DNA of 64,000 nucleotides from Brachybacterium huguangmaarense (GCF_025725725.1 NZ_CP107020.1:1984001-2048000), one strand, 5' to 3'; positions 51,065 through 61,675 are shown, counted from the stretch's first letter. Program-made: numbers and translations. Notes: generated by a model from the letters alone, not told the origin.

Positions 51065-52294
51065 ATGAGCGGCGTCGACCGTCGTCGGTCGCATCGGCCC
51101 GGCGAGGCGACCGGGCCCCGTCTCGAGCACGACGGACGGCGCTGGCGGATCCGCTCGCTCGCCGCGGCCCGCCAGGTGCTGCGGGCCCGCGGCGCCACCA
51201 CCCAGGCGGGCTTCACCGCCGAGGCGATCCCCACCGCCTTCCTGCGCCACCATCCGATCCTGCTGTCCGACGGCCCCGGGCACGACGACCAGCGTCGCGC
51301 CGTGGGCCGCTTCCTCGCGCCCGCCGTGGTCGAGGAGCGGTGGGCGCCGGTCATGGCCGCGAGCGCGGACGAGCTCGTCGGCGCGACCCTCGAGGCAGGG
51401 ACCTGCCGCCTGGACCAGCTCGCCCTGCACTTCAGCGTCGACGTCGCCCGCCGCATCGTCGGGCTCACCGAGGCGCCGCTCGAGGCGATGTCGGCCCGCC
51501 TCGTCACCTTCATGCGCCAGCCGCCCTTCGACCTCGCCGCGCCGCACTGGGGCCGCACCCGGCGGCAATGGGCCTCGGCCGGGCTCAACGCCCTCGTCCC
51601 CCTCGTCCGCTTCCACGTGCGCGACGTGCGGCCCGCCCTGCGGGCCCGACGCCGCGCCCGGCGCGACGACATCATCAGCCATCTTCTCGACAGCGGCTAC
51701 GGCGAGGCCGACATCCTCGTCGAGTGCGTGACCTATGCCACCGCCGGCATGATCACGACCCGCGAGTTCATCGCCATGGCGTGCTGGCACCTGCTGGCCG
51801 ACGACGCCCTGCGCGAGCGCTACCGCACCGCCGGGAGGACCGAGCGCCTCGCGATCCTCGCCGAGATCATCCGGCTCGAGCCCGTCGTCGGCCATCTCCA
51901 CCGTCGCGTGCGCGAGGACCTCGAGGTCGACGACAGGGAGGCGAGGGCCGCGATGCGCCCCGGGGAGCTGGCCGACCTGTGCATCCGCGACGCTAACGCC
52001 GACCCCGAGGCCGTCGGCCCGGACCCCCTCGACCTGTGCCCCGGGCGGCCGATGCCGCCCGGCGTCGGCGCGACCGGGCTCAGCTTCGGCGCGGGCGCCC
52101 ACCGCTGCCCGGGCGAGCACCTCGCCCTCGCCGAGACCGACGTGCTGCTCACGCGGCTGCTCGCGTGCGACGTGCGCCTCGACGGCGAGCCGCGCCTGGG
52201 CTGGGTGGACCTCGTGGAGGGGTACACGGTGCGCGACATGCGTCTCGTGCTCGGCCCCCGTCCGACCCGCGACGGCGCCGTCGAGCGGCCCTGA
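51065..52294 (+). CDS. cytochrome P450
   Basis: 409 aa. Haem motif FGAGAHRCPGEHLALAE with the axial Cys at about 355, ExxR in EIIRLEPVV, and the I-helix YATAGMITTREF. Soluble bacterial type, without a membrane anchor. Next to crtE. In Brevibacterium linens a P450 has been linked to hydroxylation of isorenieratene, so the substrate here may be the aromatic ring; that is inferred from context. Confidence 0.9.
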   Translation: MSGVDRRRSHRPGEATGPRLEHDGRRWRIRSLAAARQVLRARGATTQAGFTAEAIPTAFLRHHPILLSDGPGHDDQRRAVGRFLAPAVVEERWAPVMAASADELVGATLEAGTCRLDQLALHFSVDVARRIVGLTEAPLEAMSARLVTFMRQPPFDLAAPHWGRTRRQWASAGLNALVPLVRFHVRDVRPALRARRRARRDDIISHLLDSGYGEADILVECVTYATAGMITTREFIAMACWHLLADDALRERYRTAGRTERLAILAEIIRLEPVVGHLHRRVREDLEVDDREARAAMRPGELADLCIRDANADPEAVGPDPLDLCPGRPMPPGVGATGLSFGAGAHRCPGEHLALAETDVLLTRLLACDVRLDGEPRLGWVDLVEGYTVRDMRLVLGPRPTRDGAVERP

Positions 52295-52395
52295 ACCGCG
52301 CCCGCGCCGGCGACACGCATCGATCGATGCGTCGGGGCGCCCGATGAGACGCAGTCGACGCGGTCGAGCCGTCGCGATCGGCGCGCGGTCGTCGC

Positions 52396-52401
52396 TAGCG
52401 T
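52396..52401 (+). promoter_or_regulatory. -10 box of a leaderless kinase-like gene
   Basis: TAGCGT ends 6 nt before GTG 52408. No ribosome binding site in between. No -35 is recognisable. Confidence 0.45.
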
Positions 52402-52407
52402 GGACGC

Positions 52408-53373
52408 GTGCCTCTCCCCGTCTTCCCGGACCCTCCCCGCCTGTTCGCGCCGACCCTCCCCGGTGCGGACCGCATCGTCGGCGCCGACGACATCGAGACC
52501 CTGCTCGCGAGGCTCGACCCCGAGCCCGGCGTGCACCTCTCGAGCATCGCCTGGACCCCGGCGCCGCTGCGCATCGGCGAGGGGTGGGACAACACGATCT
52601 GGGACGTCGGCTCGCTGTACGACGGCACCCCGCTGGCCCTGCGCGTCGCCCGCCGCGCGAGCGCGGTCGCGCTGCTGTCCCGCGAGATCGTCGTGCTGCG
52701 CCTGCTCGCGCCGCGGGCCGCGCAGCTGCCCATGGCGATCCCCGCGATCCTCGCGACCGGCCACGCCGCCGCCCTGCACCCCTGGTTCCCCGGCCGCGAT
52801 GCCTCCCTCGGCACCGCCGCCGAGCTCACCTGGGCGGGCGAGCTGCTCGCGCGCACCCTCGCCGGACTGCACACCCCCGCCCCCGGCGGCCTCGACCGCA
52901 ACCCCGTGCGCGGGGTGCCGCTGCGCGAGCGGGACGAGGCCTTCCACCTCGACCTCGTGCGCGTGGGCCTGCCCGCGGAGCTCGCCGCCCGCGCCCGCGA
53001 GGCGTGGCGGGCGGGCGTGGCCGCCCCGGACTGGACGGGAGGCGACCTCCTGCTGCACGGCGATCCGCATCCGGCCAACGTCGTGCTGCCCGACGGCGCC
53101 GGGCCGGCCGCCCTGATCGACTTCGGCGACACCACGCCCGGCGACCCCGCGGGCGACCTCGGCGGCCTGCTCGAGTTCGGCCAGGCCGAGCCGCTGCTCG
53201 CGGCCTACCGTGCCGCCGCCACCTGGACGGGCGTCGACGACGACGCCGTCTGGGGCGCCGCCGTCGCGCGGGCCCGCGGCTGGGCCGCGCGCTACGCCGT
53301 CGCGAAGCTCACCGCGTACCCCGCCGACAGCCCCCTGGGGCGCGTCGCCCTCGGCACCCTCGCCCGGCTCTGA
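52408..53373 (+). CDS. aminoglycoside phosphotransferase-family kinase
   Basis: 321 aa, GTG start. Kinase-like fold: LLHGDPHPANVVLPDG (about 215-230) with the catalytic Asp in HGDPHPAN, and ALIDFGDTTPGDPAGDLGGL with the metal-binding Asp. N-terminal ATP site in EGWDNTIWDVGSLYDG and LALRVARR. The family includes drug kinases and metabolic kinases; nothing shows a resistance function. It converges with kbl, 22 nt apart. Confidence 0.82.
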   Translation: MPLPVFPDPPRLFAPTLPGADRIVGADDIETLLARLDPEPGVHLSSIAWTPAPLRIGEGWDNTIWDVGSLYDGTPLALRVARRASAVALLSREIVVLRLLAPRAAQLPMAIPAILATGHAAALHPWFPGRDASLGTAAELTWAGELLARTLAGLHTPAPGGLDRNPVRGVPLRERDEAFHLDLVRVGLPAELAARAREAWRAGVAAPDWTGGDLLLHGDPHPANVVLPDGAGPAALIDFGDTTPGDPAGDLGGLLEFGQAEPLLAAYRAAATWTGVDDDAVWGAAVARARGWAARYAVAKLTAYPADSPLGRVALGTLARL

Positions 53374-53395
53374 GACGCGCCGCGCCGGCGCGGGG

Positions 53396-54616
53396 TCACG
53401 CGCCCGCGCCGACCTCCTCGCGGGCCGCCACGAAGGCGCGCACCGCCGTCTCGACGTCCTCGGCCGAGTGCGCGGCCGACAGCTGGACCCGGATCCGGGC
53501 CCGGCCCTGCGGCACCACCGGGTAGGAGAACGCCGTCACGTACACGCCGTGCTCGAGCATCGCGTCGGCCATGCGCCCGGCGAGCGCCGCGTCGCCGAGC
53601 ATGACCGGGACGATCGCGTGCTCGCCCTCGAGCAGCTCGAAGCCCTCCTCGCCCATGCGGCGCCGGAACAGCGCGGCGTTGTCGAACAGCCGGGCGCGCA
53701 GCTCGCCGCTCGTGGCCACGAGCTCGAGCGCCGTGAGGGTCGCCGCGACGATCGAGGGGGCCAGCGAGTTGGAGAACAGGTAGGGCCGTGCCTTCTGCCG
53801 CAGCATGTCCACGATCTCCTGGCGTCCCGAGACGTAGCCGCCGCTCGCCCCGCCGAGGGCCTTGCCGAACGTGCCCGTGTAGATGTCCACGCGGTCGGAC
53901 ACCCCGAAGTGCTCGGGGGTGCCCGCACCGGTCCGGCCCATGAAGCCGACCGCGTGGGAGTCGTCGACGAGCACGAGCGCGCCGTACTCGTCGGCGAGGT
54001 CGCAGATCCCCGGCAGGGGCGCGAGATACCCGTCCATCGAGAACACGCCGTCGGTCACGATGATCGTGCGGCGCGGACCGGCGCCGTCGCGCATCGCCCC
54101 GGCGGCCTCGAGCTGGGTGCGCAGGTCCTCGAGGTCGGCGTTGCGGTAGCGCAGCCGCGCCGCCTTGCACAGGCGGATCCCGTCGATCAGCGAGGCGTGG
54201 TTGAGCTCGTCCGAGATGATCGCGTCCTCGGGGCCGAAGAGCGACTCGAACACGCCGCCGTTGGCGTCGAAGCACGAGGAGAACAGGATGGTCGCCTCGG
54301 TGCCCAGGAAGGCGCTCACGGCCTGCTCGAGCCGGAGGTGCAGGTCCTGGGTGCCACAGATGAAGCGCACCGAGGCCATGCCGAAGCCGCGGTCGTCGAG
54401 GGCCCGCTTCGCGGCGGCCACGATCTCGGGGTGGTCGGCCAGCCCCAGATAGTTGTTCGCGCAGAAGTTCAGCACCTCGACGCCCGCGCGCCCGGCGGCG
54501 GCCGCCTCGATGTGGGCCGACTGCGGGCTCGAGATCGTGCGCTCGTGCTTGTACGTGCCGGCGTCGCGGATCGCGTCGAGCTCGGATGCCAGCTGGTCCT
54601 TCAGATCGGAGTACAT
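53396..54616 (-). CDS. kbl: 2-amino-3-ketobutyrate CoA ligase
   Basis: 406 aa from ATG 54616. PLP enzyme of the alpha-oxoamine synthase family: [60 protein letters not shown], and the PLP lysine in [19 protein letters not shown]. It splits 2-amino-3-ketobutyrate into glycine and acetyl-CoA. It follows tdh on the same strand after 68 nt, together forming threonine catabolism. Confidence 0.95.
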   Translation of the reverse strand: MYSDLKDQLASELDAIRDAGTYKHERTISSPQSAHIEAAAAGRAGVEVLNFCANNYLGLADHPEIVAAAKRALDDRGFGMASVRFICGTQDLHLRLEQAVSAFLGTEATILFSSCFDANGGVFESLFGPEDAIISDELNHASLIDGIRLCKAARLRYRNADLEDLRTQLEAAGAMRDGAGPRRTIIVTDGVFSMDGYLAPLPGICDLADEYGALVLVDDSHAVGFMGRTGAGTPEHFGVSDRVDIYTGTFGKALGGASGGYVSGRQEIVDMLRQKARPYLFSNSLAPSIVAATLTALELVATSGELRARLFDNAALFRRRMGEEGFELLEGEHAIVPVMLGDAALAGRMADAMLEHGVYVTAFSYPVVPQGRARIRVQLSAAHSAEDVETAVRAFVAAREEVGAGA

Positions 54617-54684
54617 GGGGTCCTTCCGGGTCGGGGGCGCCGCAGGGGCGAGGTGGGGAGGGCGGTCGCGCGCGGGCGGCCGGG

Positions 54685-55749
54685 TCAGTCGAGCCGTTCG
54701 AGGTCGAGCAGCACCTTGCCGCCGCTGCCCGAGCGGGCGATCTCGTAGCCCTCCTCCCAGCGCCGCAGCGGCAGCACGTCGGTCACGGTCGCGAGCACCC
54801 GGTCGCGCAGGACGGGGCTCGTGGTGGTCATGGCGCTCATCGCGAACCAGGTCTCGAACATCTCGCGGCCGTAGACGCCCTGGAGCGTGAGCATGTGGGT
54901 GATGACGGTGGTCCAGTCGATCTCGAACTCGCGCGAGGGCAGCCCCAGCAGCGCGATCTTGCCGCCGTGGTTCATGTTGGTGATCATCTCCTGCAGCGCC
55001 GAGGCCTGACCGGAGATCTCGAGCCCGACGTCGAAGCCCTCGCGCATGTCGAGCTCGCGCTGGGTCTGGCGGATCGAGGTCGCCGAGACGTCGACGGCGA
55101 CGTCGACCCCGGCCGCGCGCGCCATCTGGAGCCGGTGCGCGGCGACGTCGGTCACCGCGACGTGGCGTGCGCCGGCGAAGCGCGCGACGGCCGCGCACAT
55201 GAGCCCGATCGGGCCGGCACCTGTGATGAGCACGTCCTCGCCCACGACCGGGAAGGTCAGCGTCGTGTGCACGGCGTTGCCGAGCGGGTCGAACAGGGCA
55301 CCCAGCTCCGGGGAGATGACGTCGGTGCGGCCGTCGTGCTCGTGGACCCACACGTTCGAGCGCGGGATCACGAGGTACTCGGCGAACGCGCCGTCGCGCT
55401 GCACGCCCACGCTGCGCACGTGGATGCACATCTGGCGCCGCCCGGCCCGGCAGTTGCGGCAGATCCCGCACACGACGTGGCCCTCGCCCGAGACCCGGTC
55501 GCCGCACCGCACGTCGGGCACCTCGTCGCCGACCTCGACCACCTCGCCGTAGAACTCGTGGCCCGGGGTGAAGGGCACCGTGTCGCACATCGAACGGCCC
55601 GAGGCGTCCCAGGCCAGGATGTGCAGGTCCGTGCCGCAGATGCCCGCGCGCATCACCCGGATCTTCACGTCATGGGGCCCGCACGTCGGCTCGGGCAGGT
55701 CGACCAGCTCGAGGCCGGGTCCGGCATGGGTCTTGCGCAATGCACGCAT
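54685..55749 (-). CDS. tdh: L-threonine 3-dehydrogenase
   Basis: 354 aa. Zinc alcohol dehydrogenase family: catalytic zinc ligands Cys38 in GICGTDLHI and GHEFYGEV, structural zinc [18 protein letters not shown] site [19 protein letters not shown]. It oxidises threonine to 2-amino-3-ketobutyrate, the substrate of Kbl. Full length for the family. Confidence 0.95.
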   Translation of the reverse strand: MRALRKTHAGPGLELVDLPEPTCGPHDVKIRVMRAGICGTDLHILAWDASGRSMCDTVPFTPGHEFYGEVVEVGDEVPDVRCGDRVSGEGHVVCGICRNCRAGRRQMCIHVRSVGVQRDGAFAEYLVIPRSNVWVHEHDGRTDVISPELGALFDPLGNAVHTTLTFPVVGEDVLITGAGPIGLMCAAVARFAGARHVAVTDVAAHRLQMARAAGVDVAVDVSATSIRQTQRELDMREGFDVGLEISGQASALQEMITNMNHGGKIALLGLPSREFEIDWTTVITHMLTLQGVYGREMFETWFAMSAMTTTSPVLRDRVLATVTDVLPLRRWEEGYEIARSGSGGKVLLDLERLD

Positions 55750-55887
55750 CGGCGTCTCCTCGTGGGGCGTCCTCGGCGAAGGGGAGAGGGGCTGACCGGA
55801 TCGCGGTGCAGGCCCCAGGCCGCCAGCCTAGATCCTGCGCGTGTTCGCGGACGACGAATCGACGAGGCGCCGCCGCGCCGCGCGCCC

Positions 55888-55893
55888 TAGAGT
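55888..55893 (+). promoter_or_regulatory. -10 box of hrpA, leaderless
   Basis: TAGAGT, 8 nt before ATG 55902. GTGGAGCC between them could be a weak ribosome binding site but the distance to the -10 box leaves hardly any leader. Confidence 0.45.
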
Positions 55894-55901
55894 GGAGCCC
55901 C

Positions 55902-58900
55902 ATGAGCCGACGTCAGCGGGGGGCACCCGGCACCGATGCGCCGGGCCCCGACCAGGCGGCCCCGCTCGCGATCACCTTCCCTCCCGATCTGCCCGTGTCC
56001 CAGGCGCGCGAGGAGATCGAGGGCGCGATCCGGGACCACCAGGTCGTCGTCATCGCCGGCGAGACCGGTTCCGGCAAGACCACCCAGCTGCCCAAGATGC
56101 TGCTCGAGATGGGCTACGGCGCCCGGGGCGCCCTGATCGGCCACACCCAGCCGCGCCGCATCGCCGCCCGCAGCGTCGCCCAGCGCATCGCCGCCGAGCT
56201 CGGCCAGCGCCTCGGCGAGGGCGTCGTCGGCTACCAGGTGCGCTTCACGCGCGAGACGGGGCGCGGCACCCGCCTCAAGCTCATGACCGACGGCATCCTG
56301 CTCGCCGAGATCCAGCACGATCGGCTCCTGCGACGCTACGACGCGATCATCATCGACGAGGCCCACGAGCGCTCCCTGACCATCGACGTGCTGCTCGGCT
56401 ATCTCAGGCAGATCCTGCCCGAACGGCCCGACCTCAAGGTCATCATCACCTCGGCCACGATCGACCCCGAGCGCTTCGCCGAGCACTTCGCGACGCGCGA
56501 CGCCGACGGCACCGTGCACCCCGCGCCGGTGCTCGAGGTCTCCGGCCGCACCTATCCCGTCGAGATCCGCTACCGGCCCCTCGTGCTCGAGCCCGAGGTC
56601 GACGAGGACGACGAGCTCGAGGACATCCACTCGGTCGAGCGGGACCTCACGGGCGCCATCACCGACGCCGTCGACGAGCTCGCCGCCGAGGGCCCCGGCG
56701 ACATCCTCGTGTTCCTCCCCGGCGAGCGGGAGATCCGCGAGATCTCCGACGCCCTCACGGCACACCTGAACACGGGGCGCGGCGGCAGCCTGCCCACCGA
56801 GGTGCTGCCGCTGTTCGGACGGCTCTCGGCCGCCGACCAGCAGAAGATCTTCTCCCCGCGGACCCAGGGCACGGTGCGCCGCATCATCCTGGCCACCAAC
56901 GTCGCCGAGACCTCCCTGACGGTGCCGGGCATCTCCTTCGTGATCGACTCGGGCCTCGCCCGCATCTCGCGCTACTCCCAGCGCACCCGCGTGCAGCGCC
57001 TCCCGATCGAGCCCATCAGCCAGGCGAGCGCGAACCAGCGCTCCGGCCGCTCCGGGCGCACCCACCCCGGCGTCGCGATCCGCCTGTACTCCGAGGAGGA
57101 CTTCGCCTCCCGCCCCGAGTTCACCGAGCCCGAGATCCTGCGCACCTCGCTCGCCGCGGTGGTCCTGCAGATGACCGCGCTCGGGCTCGGCGACGTCGAG
57201 TCCTTCCCCTTCGTCGAGCCGCCCGCGACCCGCGCCATCACCGACGGCGTGCGCCTGCTCGAGGAGCTGCGCGCGATCACCGCGGACCCCGCCGCCCCCG
57301 GCGGCCGCCGCCTCACCGAGATCGGGCGCACCCTCGCCCGCTTCCCGCTCGACCCCCGCATGGCCCGCATGCTCATCGAGGCCGACCGGCTCGGCGCGCT
57401 GCGCGAGGTGCTCGTGATCGTCGCGGGCATGTCGATCCAGGACCCGCGCGAGCGCCCGCTGGGCCAGGAGCAGCAGGCCAAGGAGAAGCACCGCCGCTTC
57501 GAGGACCCGACGAGCGACTTCCTGGCCTACCTGAACCTGTGGAACCACCTGCGCGAGCGCCGCGACGCGCTGTCCTCCTCCGCCTTCCGCCGCGAGGTGC
57601 GCTCGGAGTTCCTGCACTACCTGCGGATCCGCGAATGGCAGGACCTCCACTCCCAGCTCAAGGACATGGCCAAGGACGCCGGGCTGCACGCCTCGGACAC
57701 CCCCGCCTCCCCGGTCGCGATCCACCAGTCGCTGCTCGCCGGGCTGCTCAGCCACGTCGGCCTCTACGAGGACCGCACGCGCGAGTACTCCGGGGCCCGC
57801 GGCGCCCGCTTCGCGCTGTGGCCGGGATCGGCGCTCGCCCGCAAGCGCCCCGACTACGTGATGGTCGCCGAGCTCGTCGAGACCTCCCGGCTGTGGGGCC
57901 GCACCGCGGCCCGCATCGACCCCGCCTGGGTCGAGGAGGTCGGCGCGCACGTCCTGCGACACTCCTACTCCGAGCCGTTCTGGTCCTCCAAGCGCGCGAG
58001 CGCCATGGCCCACGAGAAGGTGACGCTGTACGGCGTGCCGATCGTCGCCGACCGCGTCACCGGGTACGGTCGCATCGACCCCGCGACGAGCCGCGAGATC
58101 TTCCTCCAGAAGGCCCTCATCGAAGGGGACTGGCGCACCCGCCACCACTTCTTCCGCGACAACGCCGCGCTCATCGAGGAGCTCTCCGAGCTCGAGGCCA
58201 AGTCCCGTCGCCGCGACCTGCTCGTGGGCGACGAGGCCCTGTTCCGCTTCTACGACGAGCGGATCCCCGCGACCGTCGTCTCCGGGCGCCACTTCGACTC
58301 GTGGTGGAAGAAGCAGCGGCACGTGACCCCCGACCTGCTCACCCTCACCGAGGCGGACCTGCTGTCCGAGGAGGCCGCCGACGAGGACCTGCAGGCCGCC
58401 ATGGCCCGCGACTTCCCCGACACCTGGGTCCAGGGCGACCTCACGCTGCCGCTGACCTACGCCTTCGCCCCCGGCGACGCCCGCGCGCAGGCCGCCGGCC
58501 CGGCGCGCGGCGCCGCCCTCGACGGCGTCACCGCGACCATCCCGCTGGCCGTGCTCAACCGCGTGCGGCCCCGCGGCTTCGACTGGCTCGTGCCCGGCCT
58601 GCGCACCGAGCTCATCACCGAGCTGATCCGCTCGCTGCCCAAACCGGTGCGCCGCCACCTGGTGCCCGCCCCCGAGCGGGCCAAGGCCGTCGCGCTGGCC
58701 CTGCACGACGACGACCCCGACGCGGGCGAGCCGTTCCTCGAGGCCGTCGCCGACGAGCTCGTGGCCCTGCCCGGGGTGCCCGACGACCTCCCGCTGTACG
58801 GCGAGGAGTTCGACGTCTCCAAGCTGCCCGCCCACCTGCGCATGCACTTCTCGGTCGTCGACCCGCACGGCAAGGAGGTCGGTCGCGGCGACGACCTCGC

Positions 58901-59849
58901 CGCGCTCGCCGCCCGCCTGGCCCAGCGGGTGCGGACCACGGTCCAGACCCAGGGCGACGACCTCGCCCGCACCGACGTCCGCGAGTTCCCGCGCGACGGC
59001 GTGCCCGCCGTCCACGAGTCCCGCGCCCACGGGCTCACGGTCACCGGGTACCCCGCGCTCGTGGCCCGCCGACGTGCCGACGGCACCGACGAGCGCGTGG
59101 ACCTGCGGGTCCTCCCGAGCGCGGACGAGGCGCGCCTGGCCCATCACGGCGGGGTGATCGCCCTGATCGACCGGACGCTCGGCACCGCCGAGCCCTCGGC
59201 GCTCGCCGCCGTGCTGAACTCCCTGCCCAACCCCACCAAGCTCGCCGTCGCCTCCTCGCCCTACGCGAGCACCCCGGCGCTCCTGGCCGACGCCTCCCGC
59301 GCCGCGACCGAGCACCTCGTCGGCACCGCCGAGCCGCGCACCCGGGAGGCCTTCGACGCCCTGGTCGCGAGCGTCCGCGAGGGCCACCGCGAGCTCGCCG
59401 CACGGGCCGTGCGCGAGGCCGCCGGGGCGCTCGCGGTGCACGCCCGGCTGTCGAAGTCCGTGTCCCGCGTGACGTCGCTCGCCGTGCTCGGCCAGCTCAC
59501 CCAGATCCGCGACCACGCCGCGTCGCTCGTCGGCGACGGCTTCATCTCCCGGGTCGGCGTCGAGCACCTCGGCGACCTCGAGCGCTATCTCAAGGCCGAC
59601 GAGGTGCGGCTCGACAAGCTCCAGGACAACCCCGCCCGGGACGCGAGGCTCGCGTGGCAGGTCGCGGACGTCGAGCAGCTGTGGGAGCGCGCCCGCTCCC
59701 GGCTGGCCCCCGCCCGCCTCGTCGACCCCGACGTGCGGGCGATCCCCTGGATGATCGAGGAGTACCGGGTGAGCCTGTTCGCGCAGACCCTCGGCACCCG
59801 CCAGAGCGTGTCGGACACGAGGATCCGCAAGGCCGTCGCCGAGCTGTGA
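55902..59849 (+). CDS. hrpA: ATP-dependent RNA helicase HrpA
   Basis: 1315 aa. DEAH helicase: motif I GETGSGKTT at 53-61, motif II DEAH in IIIDEAHERSLTIDVL, SAT in VIITSATIDPERFAEHF, and motif VI NQRSGRSGRTHPGVAIRLY. A helicase-associated domain follows, then the long C-terminal DUF3418 part (about 700-1300) that marks HrpA. E. coli HrpA helps resolve ribosome collisions. The gene stands alone, divergent from tdh. Confidence 0.95.
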   Translation: MSRRQRGAPGTDAPGPDQAAPLAITFPPDLPVSQAREEIEGAIRDHQVVVIAGETGSGKTTQLPKMLLEMGYGARGALIGHTQPRRIAARSVAQRIAAELGQRLGEGVVGYQVRFTRETGRGTRLKLMTDGILLAEIQHDRLLRRYDAIIIDEAHERSLTIDVLLGYLRQILPERPDLKVIITSATIDPERFAEHFATRDADGTVHPAPVLEVSGRTYPVEIRYRPLVLEPEVDEDDELEDIHSVERDLTGAITDAVDELAAEGPGDILVFLPGEREIREISDALTAHLNTGRGGSLPTEVLPLFGRLSAADQQKIFSPRTQGTVRRIILATNVAETSLTVPGISFVIDSGLARISRYSQRTRVQRLPIEPISQASANQRSGRSGRTHPGVAIRLYSEEDFASRPEFTEPEILRTSLAAVVLQMTALGLGDVESFPFVEPPATRAITDGVRLLEELRAITADPAAPGGRRLTEIGRTLARFPLDPRMARMLIEADRLGALREVLVIVAGMSIQDPRERPLGQEQQAKEKHRRFEDPTSDFLAYLNLWNHLRERRDALSSSAFRREVRSEFLHYLRIREWQDLHSQLKDMAKDAGLHASDTPASPVAIHQSLLAGLLSHVGLYEDRTREYSGARGARFALWPGSALARKRPDYVMVAELVETSRLWGRTAARIDPAWVEEVGAHVLRHSYSEPFWSSKRASAMAHEKVTLYGVPIVADRVTGYGRIDPATSREIFLQKALIEGDWRTRHHFFRDNAALIEELSELEAKSRRRDLLVGDEALFRFYDERIPATVVSGRHFDSWWKKQRHVTPDLLTLTEADLLSEEAADEDLQAAMARDFPDTWVQGDLTLPLTYAFAPGDARAQAAGPARGAALDGVTATIPLAVLNRVRPRGFDWLVPGLRTELITELIRSLPKPVRRHLVPAPERAKAVALALHDDDPDAGEPFLEAVADELVALPGVPDDLPLYGEEFDVSKLPAHLRMHFSVVDPHGKEVGRGDDLAALAARLAQRVRTTVQTQGDDLARTDVREFPRDGVPAVHESRAHGLTVTGYPALVARRRADGTDERVDLRVLPSADEARLAHHGGVIALIDRTLGTAEPSALAAVLNSLPNPTKLAVASSPYASTPALLADASRAATEHLVGTAEPRTREAFDALVASVREGHRELAARAVREAAGALAVHARLSKSVSRVTSLAVLGQLTQIRDHAASLVGDGFISRVGVEHLGDLERYLKADEVRLDKLQDNPARDARLAWQVADVEQLWERARSRLAPARLVDPDVRAIPWMIEEYRVSLFAQTLGTRQSVSDTRIRKAVAEL

Positions 59850-59996
59850 CCCCGTGCACCCGGGGGGTTCACAGGAAGAGCGCAGGCCGGTAACGTCGCC
59901 GACCCACACGGTGCCTCGCGCACGAACCGATCCGTGACCCTGCGGTCCCTTCCCCCTTCGCAGCCCGTGGGAGGTCACCTCTGGAGTGATTCCCCG

Positions 59997-60566
59997 ATGT
60001 CCCTCACCCGCCGCCACCTCCTGCTCGCGGGAGCCCTCGGCTCCCTCTCCCTCGGCGTGGCCGCGCCCGCCATGGCCGACGAGGCCTTCTCCCGGGCGTT
60101 CCTGACCGCCCCCGAGGACCGCTCCGGCTGGGACCCCGGCGCCCCCACCGACACCCAGCGGGAGAACGCCCGCCTCATCATCGCCGTCGGCAAGGGCTAC
60201 GGCGTCCCCGCCTACGGGGCGATGATCGCCCTGTCCACCGCGATCGTCGAGTCCTGGCTCTACAACCGCGACACCGTCACCGACGGCACGTCCGGCGGCA
60301 TGTTCCAGCAGCAGACCAGCCAGGGCTGGGGGAGCGCGGCGCAGGTCCGCGACAAGCTGGCCGCGACCCGGGCCTTCTACGGGGTCGCCGACCACACGCC
60401 CAACCCCGGCCTGCTCGACGTCTCCGGCTGGGAGGACCTCGCGATCGGCGACGCCGCCCAGCGGGTGCAGCGCTCGGCCTACCCCGAGCGCTACGAGGAC
60501 CATGCGGCCGAGGCGATCGACCTGTACGACGCGCTCGCCGCGGACGTCGCCCCCTTCACGGGCTGA
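59997..60566 (+). CDS. secreted lysozyme-like/transglycosylase-like protein
   Basis: 189 aa. Signal peptide MSLTRRHLLLAGALGSLSLG up to AMA (about residue 26); the double Arg suggests Tat export. The mature part has KGYGVPAYGAMIALSTAIVE with a candidate catalytic Glu, then GGMFQQQTSQGWGSAAQVRD and AAQRVQRSAYPERYEDHA, the pattern of lysozyme-like domains in secreted actinobacterial wall proteins. Substrate unproven. Confidence 0.75.
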   Translation: MSLTRRHLLLAGALGSLSLGVAAPAMADEAFSRAFLTAPEDRSGWDPGAPTDTQRENARLIIAVGKGYGVPAYGAMIALSTAIVESWLYNRDTVTDGTSGGMFQQQTSQGWGSAAQVRDKLAATRAFYGVADHTPNPGLLDVSGWEDLAIGDAAQRVQRSAYPERYEDHAAEAIDLYDALAADVAPFTG

Positions 60567-60584
60567 CCGGCGCCTGGCCTGCGC

Positions 60585-61553
60585 TCAGCGCAGCAGGCGC
60601 AGGATCGCCTTCTCGCGCGAGCCGCGCAGATCGATCGTCTCGCCCTCCTCGAAGCGCGAGAACACCTCGGGATCGATGTAGCTCGAGCGCGCGACCGCGA
60701 CCGTGTTGCCGAGCGCCTCGGCGACCTCGGCCACGGCAGCCCGCTCCGCCGCCGCCCGCTCGCGGGCCGAGCCCACGTCCCGCGCCCGCGCGAGGGACGT
60801 GGCCGCCAGGATCGTGCCGTGCAGGGTGCGGAAGTCCTTGGCGGTGAACTCGCCGCCCGTCGCGCCGCGCACGGCGTCGTTGAGATCGCGATCGTGCAGG
60901 GGATGCACGCCTTTGCCGTCGCGGAACGCGAGCAGTCGCGACGCCCCCGAGCGGTGCGAGCGCAGCTCGGCGAGGCAGCGCGCGAGGTCCCGGTCCTCGA
61001 GGGTCACGTCGAAGCGCTGCCCCGACTTCGCGGGGAAGCGCAGACGGATGGCGCCGGAGTCCCCGTCGACCGTCGCATGACGCACGAGCAGCGTCATCAG
61101 CCCCCGCGTGCCGCGCTCGTCGGCGTAGGTGTCCCCGCCGGCTCGGATCGCGACGAGGTCGAGCATGCGCAGCGCCGCCGCGAGCACCCGCTCGCGGCCC
61201 AGCCCGGGCTCGCCCAGGTCGCGCGTCACCTGGCGGCGCAGGGAGGGCAGCGTCTCGGCCAGGTCGAGGGCGCGCTCGTGCTTGAGGCGCTCGCGGCGCT
61301 CGCCCCACTCGTCGTGATAGCGGTACTGCGTGCGCCCCGCGTCGTCGATCCCCGTCGCCTGGATGTGCGCGAGGGGATCGGCGGCGATCCACACGTCGGT
61401 CCAGGCGGGCGGCAGGACGAGCGCGAGCGCCCGCTCCCGGTCCTCGGCCGACACCGCGCGGCCGTTGTCGTGCACGAAGGACCAGCCGCGGCCGCGGCGT
61501 CGCCGCCGGATGCCGGGATCGGTGCCGGGGTGGGCGGTGCGCAGGCGTGCCAT
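60585..61553 (-). CDS. DNA topoisomerase IB
   Basis: 322 aa. Poxvirus-like type IB: WSFVHDNGRAVSAEDRERAL, TQYRYHDEWGERRERLKHER with active-site Arg, GDTYADERGTRGLMTLLV, KDFRTLHGTILAATSLAR, and the nucleophile Tyr in ARSSYIDPEVF (about residue 295). Relaxes supercoils without ATP. Converges with the lysozyme-like gene. Such enzymes are widespread in actinobacteria. Confidence 0.92.
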   Translation of the reverse strand: MARLRTAHPGTDPGIRRRRRGRGWSFVHDNGRAVSAEDRERALALVLPPAWTDVWIAADPLAHIQATGIDDAGRTQYRYHDEWGERRERLKHERALDLAETLPSLRRQVTRDLGEPGLGRERVLAAALRMLDLVAIRAGGDTYADERGTRGLMTLLVRHATVDGDSGAIRLRFPAKSGQRFDVTLEDRDLARCLAELRSHRSGASRLLAFRDGKGVHPLHDRDLNDAVRGATGGEFTAKDFRTLHGTILAATSLARARDVGSARERAAAERAAVAEVAEALGNTVAVARSSYIDPEVFSRFEEGETIDLRGSREKAILRLLR

Positions 61554-61662
61554 GGCCGGACGCTACACGGCCCCGGCCCGAGCCCGGCGTGCACTGTCCA
61601 GGCGGTAGGGAGCGGCGGCGCGCGGGTGGCCCGCGGTCATGTCGCGACGCGATCCCCCTCGT

Positions 61663-61668
61663 TACGAT
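61663..61668 (+). promoter_or_regulatory. -10 box of the malic enzyme gene, leaderless
   Basis: TACGAT ends 7 nt before ATG 61676, with no room for a normal leader. No clear -35. Confidence 0.45.
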
Positions 61669-61675
61669 GTGCAGC

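Noticed and set aside
55887-60503. Minus-strand frame of 1538 codons opposite hrpA
   Set aside because: Shadow of hrpA, which has all helicase motifs; it also crosses the next gene. No motif in the translation.
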